A stretch of DNA of 64,000 bases from CBDCVO01 sp965223085. Its GTDB lineage: Bacteria > Pseudomonadota > Gammaproteobacteria > Ga0077536. Under the pieces are notes generated by a model, which saw only the letters and a list, made by a program, of their open reading frames with translations, was not told the DNA's origin and searched no databases. The position numbers and the translations under genes were made by a program. Position 1 is the stretch's first letter; every line of letters starts with the position of its first letter. Positions 42,955 to 51,502 of this stretch are shown piece by piece. The DNA is taken from contig OZ244981.1 in NCBI GenBank assembly GCA_965223085.1, positions 3,906,001-3,970,000 on the forward strand, read 5' to 3'.

Positions 42955-45117
42955 ATGAAAAGAATGCTGATCAACGCGACTCAGCCCGAAGAGTTGCGGG
43001 TGGCACTCGTCGACGGCCAGCGATTGTTCGACCTTGATATCGAAGCCACCGGGCGCGAGCAGAAAAAATCGAACATTTACAAAGGCAAAATCATGCGCAT
43101 CGAGCCTAGCCTCGAGGCCGCATTTGTCGACTACGGCGCGGAACGTCACGGCTTCTTGCCTTTGAAAGAAGTCGCCCGGGCGCTCTTCCAAGAGCGCCCA
43201 CGGGGTGGCGGCAAAATTCAAATCAAGGACGTCTTGAACGAAGGTCAAGAGCTCATTGTACAAGTCGAAAAAGAGGAACGTGGCAATAAAGGCGCAGCGC
43301 TAACGACGTTTATAAGCCTCGCGGGGCGCTATCTCGTTGCGATGCCGAATAATCCCCGCGCTGGCGGTGTTTCCCGGCAAATTGAAGGCGAAGCCCGGGA
43401 CGACGCGAAGGAAGCTTTAGCCAATCTCGAAATCCCTGAAAATATGGGGCTAATCTTGCGTACCGCCGGGATCGGGAAAAGCACCGAGGAGTTGCAGTGG
43501 GACCTCGACTACCTCAAGCGAGTTTGGGATGCGGTTGCAGGCGCCGCCGAGGAACGCGCCGCACCGTTTCTAATCTATCAAGATCAAAATGTAATTATTC
43601 GCGCGATTCGCGACTACCTGCGCAGCGACATTGCGGAAATTCTGGTCGATAACCCCGGTTTATTTGACACCGCGCGCGAGTTCATGCAGCAGGTTATGCC
43701 GCAGAACTTGGGCAAGTTGAAGCATTATCAAGACAGTGTCCCGCTGTTCACCCGCTATCAGATCGAAGGTCAAATCGAGTCGGCGTTTTCCCGCGAAGTG
43801 CGCTTACCCAGCGGCGGTGCCTTGGTAATCGAGCCCACCGAAGCACTGATCACCATCGATATTAATTCCTCGCGGGCTACTCAAGGCGGCGACATCGAAG
43901 AAACTGCGTTAATGACCAACTTGGAAGCAGCCGATGAACTCGCCACCCAGCTCCGCATCCGCGACCTCGGCGGGCTGATCGTCGTCGATTTCATTGACAT
44001 GCTGGCCGCAAAAAACCAGCGTGCGGTGGAGAATCGCCTGCGTGAAGCCGTGCGCATGGACCGCGCGCGAGTGCAAATCGCACGCATATCTCGTTTCGGT
44101 CTGTTGGAAATGTCGCGACAAAGGCTCAGACCCTCGCTGTCTGAATTCAGCCACATTCTTTGTCCACGTTGCGAAGGCGTTGGTACCATACGCAGCCTCA
44201 AATCGACTGCGCTGGCCGTACTACGCGTCATCGAAGAAGAAGCGATGAAAGATTCGACCGCCAAGGTCATCGCCCAGATTCCGGTTGACGTCGCCACCTT
44301 TCTACTCAACGAAAAAAGAAGCGACGTCGCGCGCATCGAGGAACGCCAAGAAATTGAACTGCTACTGATCCCGAACGCAAACTTAGAAACTCCACACTTT
44401 GAAGTACAACGCCTACGCGAGCAGGACCTACCAAAACACGCCAGCGAGGAATCCCACGAAATGGTCGCGAAGGTGGAAAACGAGCCGGATATCGATCACT
44501 CCTTCCAAGCGGCGACACAACCCGAAGAGCCTGCCGTTAAACACGTCGCGCGGGTAGCGAAACAGCGCGCCGTTGCAGCTGCCGGAGGAGCGTCCAGCGC
44601 GGGCTGGTGGCAACGCCTGACGGGGGCGCTGTTCAACCGCAGCGACAAGGAATCGCCCGCATCGACAACTACCCCCCGCTCGCCCCCCCCCGAGAGACGC
44701 CGGACGGGCAGCAACGAAGGACCAAAACGCCGTCGCCGTTCAGACGTAAACCGTCGTGAACGCGGTGATAACCAAGGCCGTGGAGATGAGCGCCGGGGCG
44801 GGCAACGCCGCGATAACGCAAAAAATGAACAAAAAAATGCGGCGTCAAACAATGCGGATAAAAAGCGCGCTACGACGAGCGGCGCACGCCGTAACCAACG
44901 CACATCGAACACAAGTACGGCAAGCCAGGGACGTTCTGGACGGCAAAGCAAAGGGCCGAATCTCGCGAAAAACGATCTGGCAACCACCACAGACAAAGCG
45001 CCGGCGCAGACAAACCAAGCCTCAACCACGGTAGCCGATGCGGTGCCCAAAAAAACGCCGGTCGAGCGCGATACGAACACCGAAGAAATCGGTACCAGCA
45101 CCGAGTCTCGGCGTTAA
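42955..45117 (+). CDS. rne: Ribonuclease E
   Basis: 720 residues. The N-terminal half is catalytic: S1 domain (KSNIYKGKIMRIEPSLEAAF), 5'-sensor region, DNase I-like domain with metal-binding aspartates in ITIDINSSRATQGGD and LGGLIVVDFIDML, and the Zn-link CPRCEG. The C-terminal ~200 residues are a disordered arginine- and asparagine-rich region (RRRSDVNRRERGDNQGRGDE, then QRRDNAKNEQKNAASNNADK), expected to bind RNA and degradosome partners. The tail is much shorter than in E. coli (1061 residues). The enzyme is the main mRNA endonuclease and processes rRNA and tRNA. Confidence 0.95.
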   Translation: MKRMLINATQPEELRVALVDGQRLFDLDIEATGREQKKSNIYKGKIMRIEPSLEAAFVDYGAERHGFLPLKEVARALFQERPRGGGKIQIKDVLNEGQELIVQVEKEERGNKGAALTTFISLAGRYLVAMPNNPRAGGVSRQIEGEARDDAKEALANLEIPENMGLILRTAGIGKSTEELQWDLDYLKRVWDAVAGAAEERAAPFLIYQDQNVIIRAIRDYLRSDIAEILVDNPGLFDTAREFMQQVMPQNLGKLKHYQDSVPLFTRYQIEGQIESAFSREVRLPSGGALVIEPTEALITIDINSSRATQGGDIEETALMTNLEAADELATQLRIRDLGGLIVVDFIDMLAAKNQRAVENRLREAVRMDRARVQIARISRFGLLEMSRQRLRPSLSEFSHILCPRCEGVGTIRSLKSTALAVLRVIEEEAMKDSTAKVIAQIPVDVATFLLNEKRSDVARIEERQEIELLLIPNANLETPHFEVQRLREQDLPKHASEESHEMVAKVENEPDIDHSFQAATQPEEPAVKHVARVAKQRAVAAAGGASSAGWWQRLTGALFNRSDKESPASTTTPRSPPPERRRTGSNEGPKRRRRSDVNRRERGDNQGRGDERRGGQRRDNAKNEQKNAASNNADKKRATTSGARRNQRTSNTSTASQGRSGRQSKGPNLAKNDLATTTDKAPAQTNQASTTVADAVPKKTPVERDTNTEEIGTSTESRR

Positions 45118-45127
45118 TCGCGCTGCT

Positions 45128-46714
45128 TTAGCCGCCCCGTTCGCGCGTGGCGTGAAATTCGAGTTGTGGCCAACGCTCGATGGTCAAGTCTAGATTAACG
45201 CGCGAGGGCGCGAGGTAGACAAGATATTCATTGCCATCCAGCGCCAAATTCTCGCCCAGTTGGCGCTTGAATCGCTCTAGCTCCGCTGCCTCAGTTGCCG
45301 TAACCCAACGTGCGGCTTGAGTTCCAATCGTCTCGAAGACGCAATCGACCCCGTATTCGTGTTCTAAGCGGTGCGCAACGACGTCGAACTGCAAGGGTCC
45401 GATAGCACCAACCACGATATCGTTACGGGTGAGATAGCGAAAGACTTGTGCCGCACCCTCCTCGCCCAATTCCGTGAGCCCCTTAAGCAGGGCTTTGGCT
45501 TTCAAGGGATCGCGCGAACGGACACGCCGAAAAAGTTCGGGCGCAAAATTGGGCAAACCTTTAAAATTAAGTTTCTCACCTTGGGTAAAGGTATCCCCCA
45601 CCTGGATCGTCCCATGATTGTGCAAACCCAAAATATCCCCCGGCCACGCTTCTATCAGGCGTTCACGTCCTTGCGCCATGAATGTCACGGCGTTATTGAT
45701 GGCCATAGTGCGACCCGTGCGTACGTGGTGTACCCGCAGCCCGGATTCAAAGTGACCGGAACAAACACGCAGAAATGCAATGCGATCGCGGTGCTGCGGA
45801 TCCATATTCGCTTGGATCTTGAACACAAATCCCGACCACCGCGGTTCTAGTGGTTGCACCAAGCGTTCAGAGGTCTCGCGCGGTAAGGGAGGCGGTGCTA
45901 TGTCGACGAAAAAATCCAGTAACGCCTGAATACCGAAATTGCGCAACGCGGAGCCAAAAAAAACCGGCGTAAGCAGGCCGGCACGGTAAGCCTCTAGGTC
46001 GAAGCCATGTCCCGCTTCAGAAATTAGTTCAATTTCGTCTTGATACTCCCTTAGGGCACTCGCTAATTCAGATTCCGGCACCAGATCTGCCACGGCGATG
46101 GGCCGCGGTTCGCGCTCGGAGGTTGCGTGATCCTCACGCTGGTACGGAATGACGCAGTTCGTCGCGAGCTCGTATACGCCCGCGAAATGCTGCCCCGATC
46201 CCAACGGCCACGTGATCGGCGCACACTGGATGTCGAGGATGCGCTCCATTTCATCGAGCAAATCCAACGGTTCGCGCGCGTGTCGATCGAGCTTATTAAC
46301 CAGCGTGATGATCGGCATATTACGAAGCCGGCATATCTCCAATAATTTTATCGTACGTTCTTCTACACCTTTAGCAGCATCGATAACCATCAGCGCTGAA
46401 TCGACGGCTGACAACACCCGATAGGTGTCCTCAGAAAAATCTTCGTGGCCTGGGGTATCGAGCAAATTAATGATGTGATCCCCATAATCGAATTGCATCA
46501 CCGAAGACGTCACTGAAATCCCGCGTTGCTTCTCTATCGCCATCCAGTCGGCAGCCGCGTAACGATTGCTCTTGCGAGCCTTGACGGTGCCAGCGATGTT
46601 GATCGCGCCACCGAGCAGCAATAATTTCTCAGTTACTGTCGTTTTCCCGGCGTCGGGGTGGGAAATTATCGCAAACGTACGGCGACGTTTTATCGCCTCC
46701 TCGAGCGTGCTCAC
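45128..46714 (-). CDS. prfC: Peptide chain release factor 3
   Basis: 528-residue GTPase that recycles RF1 and RF2. G1 is ISHPDAGKTTVTEKLLLLGG, G2/G3 include GISVTSSVMQFDYGDHIINL and LDTPGHEDFSEDTYR, and G4 is NKLDR. Domains II and III follow (LRVCSGHFESGLRVHHVRTG; GEKLNFKGLPNFAPELFRRV). It lies 12 bp downstream of acpS on the same strand and converges on rne. Confidence 0.95.
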   Translation of the reverse strand: MSTLEEAIKRRRTFAIISHPDAGKTTVTEKLLLLGGAINIAGTVKARKSNRYAAADWMAIEKQRGISVTSSVMQFDYGDHIINLLDTPGHEDFSEDTYRVLSAVDSALMVIDAAKGVEERTIKLLEICRLRNMPIITLVNKLDRHAREPLDLLDEMERILDIQCAPITWPLGSGQHFAGVYELATNCVIPYQREDHATSEREPRPIAVADLVPESELASALREYQDEIELISEAGHGFDLEAYRAGLLTPVFFGSALRNFGIQALLDFFVDIAPPPLPRETSERLVQPLEPRWSGFVFKIQANMDPQHRDRIAFLRVCSGHFESGLRVHHVRTGRTMAINNAVTFMAQGRERLIEAWPGDILGLHNHGTIQVGDTFTQGEKLNFKGLPNFAPELFRRVRSRDPLKAKALLKGLTELGEEGAAQVFRYLTRNDIVVGAIGPLQFDVVAHRLEHEYGVDCVFETIGTQAARWVTATEAAELERFKRQLGENLALDGNEYLVYLAPSRVNLDLTIERWPQLEFHATRERGG

Positions 46715-46726
46715 GATGATTACCGG

Positions 46727-47113
46727 CTAAGCCCGCGCAGTTTCTAACACGACGCACGCTACGGCGTAGTGTTGCTCATCAGCGAGGGAGATATGACTCG
46801 CGCAGATATTGTCTGCCTGGCAACGGTCCGCAACCGCGCCATGAAACTGTAAACTGGGCTTGCCTGAAGGCTTATGCACGAGTTCAATCAAACTCGGCGC
46901 TACTCCCGACTTGAAGCCCGTACCGAGCGCCTTTGAGGTTGCCTCTTTAGCGGCAAAACGCATGGCGAGAAAACGCACCGGTCGTTTTGACACGGCGAGG
47001 TGATCGAGTTCGCGCACTGCGAGAATTTTCCGCGCAAAGCGGTAGCCATAGCGGCTCCATACCTTTTCCACCCGCGCCACTTCGACAATATCAACGCCAA
47101 TACCCTGGATCAT
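46727..47113 (-). CDS. acpS: Holo-[acyl-carrier-protein] synthase
   Basis: 128 residues: GIGVDIVEVARVEKVWSRYG with the Mg-binding Asp, then RFLAMRFAAKEATSKALGTG with the catalytic Glu-Lys. It transfers phosphopantetheine from CoA to AcpP. ATGA overlap with the pdxJ stop implies coupled translation, the usual pdxJ-acpS arrangement. Confidence 0.95.
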   Translation of the reverse strand: MIQGIGVDIVEVARVEKVWSRYGYRFARKILAVRELDHLAVSKRPVRFLAMRFAAKEATSKALGTGFKSGVAPSLIELVHKPSGKPSLQFHGAVADRCQADNICASHISLADEQHYAVACVVLETARA

Positions 47114-47844
47114 CGTCGTGCTTCGAGAAGCAAACGCTTCATGCTTGATACGGCTGCTGTCATACCCACCATGGCGGCGCGTGCGATGATCGCATGGCCG
47201 ATGTTGAGCTCCACGATTTCGGGGATCGCTGCGATCGGGGTAACGTTGCGGTAATTGAGCCCGTGACCAGCATTAACTTTTAAACCGGCTTGCGCCGCAT
47301 TCTGCGCCGCGCGCACGAGTTGTTCCCGCGCCAGTTTGAGGTCTCGATCTGCATTCGCGTACGTGCCGGTATGTAATTCGATCGCCGGTGCACCGACGGC
47401 TGCTGCCGCTTCGATTTGCCGCAACTCGGGATCGATAAACAGCGACACGCGCACGTCGCAAGCCGCCAAACGCGCACAAAGCTCGGAGAGTTTATCTGCA
47501 TGCGCGGCGACATCGAGGCCACCTTCAGTCGTTAATTCTTCGCGACGCTCCGGAACAATACAACAATCCCGTGGCCGCCACTTCTCCGCAAACGCAATCA
47601 TTTCATCGGTGGCGGCCATTTCGAGGTTTAAACGAGTTTGCACGACTTCTAACAGTATTTCGACATCGCGTTGTTGAATGTGGCGACGATCTTCACGTAA
47701 ATGAACCGTGATCAGATCCGCGCCCGCGCCTTCGGCCAAGAAAGCGGCTTCCACAGGGTCTGGGTAGCGCGTTCCACGCGCCTGCCTTAAGGTCGCCACA
47801 TGGTCGACATTGACGCCGAGATCGATGGTCTGTGCTAGGGACAT
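47110..47844 (-). CDS. pdxJ: Pyridoxine 5'-phosphate synthase
   Basis: 244-residue TIM-barrel enzyme closing the pyridine ring of vitamin B6. It begins LGVNVDHVATLRQARGTRYP and has ITVHLREDRRHIQQRDV, the phosphate-site residues near the C-terminus NAGHGLNYRNV and ELNIGHAIIARAAMVGM. It precedes acpS with a 4-bp overlap. The gap from recO contains a palindrome at 47902-47918. Confidence 0.95.
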   Translation of the reverse strand: MSLAQTIDLGVNVDHVATLRQARGTRYPDPVEAAFLAEGAGADLITVHLREDRRHIQQRDVEILLEVVQTRLNLEMAATDEMIAFAEKWRPRDCCIVPERREELTTEGGLDVAAHADKLSELCARLAACDVRVSLFIDPELRQIEAAAAVGAPAIELHTGTYANADRDLKLAREQLVRAAQNAAQAGLKVNAGHGLNYRNVTPIAAIPEIVELNIGHAIIARAAMVGMTAAVSSMKRLLLEARR

Positions 47845-47901
47845 AGGGCCTGAGTGGTGAAACGCTGAGAACGTTGGAATGCCGAAGCTAGTGTATCATT
47901 T

Positions 47902-47918
47902 ACGCTCAGTCTGAGCGT
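47902..47918. promoter_or_regulatory. 17-bp palindrome upstream of pdxJ
   Basis: ACGCTCAG-T-CTGAGCGT is a perfect dyad with a one-base centre, about 58 bp upstream of pdxJ. The loop is too short for a good RNA hairpin, so a protein-binding site is more likely. No binding factor is known. Confidence 0.3.
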
Positions 47919-47952
47919 GCCGTCTGAATAACGCATAATCCCCAACCGCCCT

Positions 47953-48651
47953 TTAGCGAGCAAAAAAACTGCGTGCTGCGATCGGTTTAGGTCCGAGATA
48001 GTGGCTCAACACGTAGCGCATGAGCTGCTTCGCCGTGCGCAGCGATGCTTCCGAGTGCGGCAGCTTCCCGGCGAGCGCCAGCAGAGTCGCCCCGTCAACT
48101 TCGAGTCCCCCTAAACCCGTCCCCGACAGCGTGGAAGCGCCGTGCTCAACACGATAATAATAGGTATTATCGGCCCTAATTGGCGTCCCATCCTCGCCCT
48201 CGCTGGTAAGATTCATACCGTAACCGCAACATGCTAGAAGTTTGACTTCAAATTGCCGTAGCAACGGTTCCAATGGTTTTGAAGTACCGAGATTCGTGAT
48301 CAGTGCACGATAACATTGGTAGAGATCTTCATTGGGATCTCCACGCCCACTTAATCGTTGCACTAATTCATTGACATAAAATGCACTTAATAAACGGTGT
48401 TCTGCTAACGGACTCCAAACATCTGTCGTTTCACAATAAGTAAGATTATGTAACTCACCACGACCACGCCAAGCTAAAGCTAATTCCTGAAATGGTTGCA
48501 ACTGCGCGCCCCACGAACGCGTTCGCCTCAGCGCGCCCCGAGCAACCAAGGCGATGCAACCATGATGGTGAGAAAAAACCTCAACCAGCAAGCTCGTTTC
48601 TCGGTACGGGCGGCGATGTATCAAAAAACCGCAATCGTGTACCTCAGACAT
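47953..48651 (-). CDS. recO: DNA repair protein RecO
   Basis: 232 residues. The N-terminal OB-fold region is GFLIHRRPYRETSLLVEVFS and LVARGALRRTRSWGAQLQPF, with LLSAFYVNELVQRLSGRGDP and the C-terminal RQFEVKLLACCGYG. It loads RecA with RecR in the RecF pathway. It is 12 bp downstream of era and belongs to the lepA-lepB-rnc-era-recO-pdxJ-acpS set. Confidence 0.93.
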   Translation of the reverse strand: MSEVHDCGFLIHRRPYRETSLLVEVFSHHHGCIALVARGALRRTRSWGAQLQPFQELALAWRGRGELHNLTYCETTDVWSPLAEHRLLSAFYVNELVQRLSGRGDPNEDLYQCYRALITNLGTSKPLEPLLRQFEVKLLACCGYGMNLTSEGEDGTPIRADNTYYYRVEHGASTLSGTGLGGLEVDGATLLALAGKLPHSEASLRTAKQLMRYVLSHYLGPKPIAARSFFAR

Positions 48652-48663
48652 TGCTTAACAGCT

Positions 48664-49560
48664 TCACATGCCAGTGGCTTCTAGTTTCTTCGCCCACCCC
48701 GCATCGTGCTTCACCCACAAGCGCAAAAAAACGCTACGACCGAGCAAAGTTTCAATGTCTCGACGCGCAGCAGCCCCGATTTGCTTGACTCGCTGACCAC
48801 CTTGGCCAATGACGATCTTTTTCTGACTAAGGCGGTTGACGAGAATCGTGGCATCGATCTCGACGAGACTATCGCCTTCATGATAGCGGTCAACGATAAC
48901 TTGAGCGTCATAAGGCAATTCATCACCAAGTTGCCGCGTTAGCTTCTCGCGGACAAATTCGGCAGCCAGGAAACGTTCACTCCGATCCGTGATCGTGTCG
49001 GTGTCAAATACGTGAGGTCGGCGCGGTAGATTTTTCGCAATCACGTCTAGTAACATCGGGACGTTGTCGCCACTACGCGCACAGGTTGGAACGATTTCAT
49101 CAAAACAAGCAGTTTTCGCGACAGTTTCGATTACGCTTAACAGCCGTTCTTTGGGCACGACTTTGTCATGCTTGTTCAATACCATATAGCGTGGCACCGG
49201 CAGGTTCTTCACGATGGCAACGATGTCCCGGTCCGCGGGCCGCCAGTATCGCGCGTCCGCAACTACGGCAATCGCGTCTACGTCTGCGAGCGCCAGATCG
49301 ACCTGGCGGTTCAAATGCCGATTTAACAGACCCGCAGGACGTTTTTGCCACCCTGGTGTATCGGCAAATATCAACTGCGAATTGTCGACTTCAGCAATGC
49401 CGAGAATACGATGACGCGTCGTCTGTGGTCTGCGCGAGGTAATGCTGATCTTTTGCCCGACAATGCGATTAAGTAAGGTGGACTTACCGACGTTGGGTCG
49501 TCCCACAATGGCGACGAGACCACAGCGCTGCGCCCCCGTCTGCTGGCGAGACTCATCCAT
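48664..49560 (-). CDS. era: GTPase Era
   Basis: 298 residues. The GTPase domain has G1 VAIVGRPNVGKSTLLNRIVG, G2 SRRPQTTRHR, G3 FADTPGW and G4 LNKHDK. The C-terminal KH domain has VIGQGGQRVKQIGAAARRDI. It binds the 3' end of 16S rRNA and helps 30S assembly. The start at 49560 (MDESRQQ) overlaps the rnc stop by 8 bp, a normal coupling; the longer upstream frame lies inside rnc. Confidence 0.95.
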   Translation of the reverse strand: MDESRQQTGAQRCGLVAIVGRPNVGKSTLLNRIVGQKISITSRRPQTTRHRILGIAEVDNSQLIFADTPGWQKRPAGLLNRHLNRQVDLALADVDAIAVVADARYWRPADRDIVAIVKNLPVPRYMVLNKHDKVVPKERLLSVIETVAKTACFDEIVPTCARSGDNVPMLLDVIAKNLPRRPHVFDTDTITDRSERFLAAEFVREKLTRQLGDELPYDAQVIVDRYHEGDSLVEIDATILVNRLSQKKIVIGQGGQRVKQIGAAARRDIETLLGRSVFLRLWVKHDAGWAKKLEATGM

Positions 49561-50266
49561 GCCTCGACCGCAGCTGCGCCAAGGCTTTGCGCGCAGCTTC
49601 CTGCTCCGCGCTGCGACGGGAAGAGCCACTGGCCTCGACTTTAAGGCTGTACGCAGGGACTTCGCATATAACGATAAACGTTGTCGCGTGGGCAGGACCG
49701 CAAGTGTCCGCGACAGCGTATTGAGGAAGGGCCACGTTTCGGGCTTGGAGATATTCTTGCAGTGTTGTTTTCGCGTCCTTCAACGCGGCGGTTGGATCGG
49801 TCGCTTTGAGCTCTTGATCAAACCAGCGCTCGACACAAATTCGGCAACTATCTATGCCACCGTCTAAATAGACAGCACCGATAATGGCTTCCAACACATT
49901 AGCGAGAATAGAATCGCGGCGCCAACCACCGCTTTTTCGTTCCCCCTCACCCAATTGGATCTTTTCAGGAATCTGCAGGCGTCGCGCCACAGTCGCCAGA
50001 TGTTGCCGATTCACCAATAACGCACGGGTGCGGGTCAATTGACCCTCATCCGCCTCAGCAAAATTGCGAAATAAGTACTCGGCGATAACTAAATCCAACA
50101 AAGCGTCGCCCAAAAATTCTAGGCGTTCATTATTATTCCGACCGGCGCTACGGTGGGTTAGCGCCAGCTCCAATAAGGCCTTATCTTTGAATTGATAATC
50201 TTGGAACGTGGGGCCTATTTCGTCACTAGGCGGATTACTCGTATGCTGTTTGTACCGCCGAGTCAT
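49553..50266 (-). CDS. rnc: Ribonuclease III
   Basis: 237 residues. Catalytic signature ERLEFLGDALLDLVIAEYLF, further acidic residues in ANVLEAIIGAVYLDGGI, and a double-stranded RNA-binding domain (DAKTTLQEYLQARNVALPQY; EASGSSRRSAEQEAARKALA). It processes rRNA and cleaves structured mRNAs. Its start abuts the DUF4845 gene. Confidence 0.95.
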   Translation of the reverse strand: MTRRYKQHTSNPPSDEIGPTFQDYQFKDKALLELALTHRSAGRNNNERLEFLGDALLDLVIAEYLFRNFAEADEGQLTRTRALLVNRQHLATVARRLQIPEKIQLGEGERKSGGWRRDSILANVLEAIIGAVYLDGGIDSCRICVERWFDQELKATDPTAALKDAKTTLQEYLQARNVALPQYAVADTCGPAHATTFIVICEVPAYSLKVEASGSSRRSAEQEAARKALAQLRSRHG

Positions 50267-50668
50267 TCAATACCTACTTGCAGGCAACTCCATGTACTTA
50301 GCGTAATTTAGCACGACATCGAGACCGCAACACATCGGCCCACGGATCTCATAATCCAGTGACATTTGCCGTTTTGTGCTATCCCGTTTCTTCGCAACCC
50401 GCAACACTTTGGATAATTCTTGTGCAGAATTCCACCGATCCATGTCAGATACTTCAAATTGTTTCATGATCGCTTTGACGATATCTGCTTTGCCGCCGTT
50501 ATTTACGGTCGTGTCTTCAGCGACTTTCTTTAGCGCAAAGTCAACTTTCATTTTTTCGTTGTATAACGGAAATAGCTTCATTCCTATCAGAGCTGCCGCG
50601 CCCAGTATGATGCACCATGTGATTAGGCCACCAATCGTAATACCACGTTGCTTATGTTTGCTATGCAT
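50267..50668 (-). CDS. DUF4845 family membrane protein
   Basis: 133 residues. A pilin-like N-terminus (MHSKHKQRGITIGGLITWCI) leads into one membrane segment (ILGAAALIGMKLFPLY), then a soluble domain. The family is typically encoded between lepB and rnc in gammaproteobacteria, and its function is unknown. ATG at 50668 is preceded by GGGGGA six bases upstream, so it is preferred to the TTG at 50680. Confidence 0.85.
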   Translation of the reverse strand: MHSKHKQRGITIGGLITWCIILGAAALIGMKLFPLYNEKMKVDFALKKVAEDTTVNNGGKADIVKAIMKQFEVSDMDRWNSAQELSKVLRVAKKRDSTKRQMSLDYEIRGPMCCGLDVVLNYAKYMELPASRY

Positions 50669-50722
50669 CGCATCCCCCAACTAATAGCTATAGACCCAGA
50701 TGGTTTAACTTCCCTGTTCCAG

Positions 50723-51502
50723 TCAGTGAATTTTCGTTCCAATACGCCCGAAGCCCGGACCACTATCCCAATTCATCCAGATCATAAACGCCTTCCCGAT
50801 TAAATTCTCGTCCGGGACAAATCCCCAATAGCGCGAGTCCTTGCTATTGTCGCGATTATCACCAAGAACGAAATAGTGCCCTTCTGGCACCAGATATTCA
50901 TTTCCGTACGCAAGTCCGCGGTGATTTGTGATAATTTGGTGCTCGATATTCTCGATCGTCTCCGACCATAGCTTAGCACCGGTTTGAGACGCCGCGGAGC
51001 GGATCCCAACGTAGGTTCCCTGTGATTGATATGCGAGCGGGCTCCCGTTTACTGCAACGCGTTTGTCTCCCGTGTAGCTAATGCGATCGCCCGGCACACC
51101 GATCACGCGTTTAATGAACGGTGTCGACGGATCCTCCGGGTAACGAAATACCACTACATCACCACGCGACGGTTCATTTACCTCAACAATCTTTTTATTA
51201 ATCACTGGCAAGCGTATGCCATAAGTGTACTTGTTAACGAGAATAAAATCGCCAATCAACAATGTTGGGATCATCGAACCAGACGGGATCCGAAATGGTT
51301 CCACTAGGAACGCGCGTAACAGCAATACGATTAAGAAAATCGGGAAAAAAGAGCGCGCATAATCAACTACCAGGGGAAGCTTAGCCTCCCCTGCGCCTTC
51401 TACAGCACCGCGGCGGCGCGCAAAAAACAACGCGTCGACAGCCCAAATTCCACCGCTAATCACGACCAGCAACACCATTACCGCAGAAAAATCAAAAATC
51501 AC
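50723..51502 (-). CDS. lepB: Signal peptidase I
   Basis: 259 residues. Two N-terminal membrane segments (MVLLVVISGGIWAVDALFFA; FFPIFLIVLLLRAFLVEPF) precede the catalytic domain with Ser76 in RIPSGSMIPTLLIGD and the Lys in DPSTPFIKRVIGVPGDRI. GDNRDNSKDSRYWGFVP is box E. It removes signal peptides from exported proteins. The start is GTG, overlapping the lepA stop as GTGA. Confidence 0.95.
   Translation of the reverse strand: MIFDFSAVMVLLVVISGGIWAVDALFFARRRGAVEGAGEAKLPLVVDYARSFFPIFLIVLLLRAFLVEPFRIPSGSMIPTLLIGDFILVNKYTYGIRLPVINKKIVEVNEPSRGDVVVFRYPEDPSTPFIKRVIGVPGDRISYTGDKRVAVNGSPLAYQSQGTYVGIRSAASQTGAKLWSETIENIEHQIITNHRGLAYGNEYLVPEGHYFVLGDNRDNSKDSRYWGFVPDENLIGKAFMIWMNWDSGPGFGRIGTKIH

Noticed and set aside
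42778..43263. 161-codon minus-strand frame across the rne start
   Set aside because: Lies over the conserved RNase E N-terminus; no ribosome site or family.
44496..45101. 201-codon minus-strand frame opposite the rne tail
   Set aside because: Produced by the arginine-rich low-complexity sequence of RNase E on the other strand.
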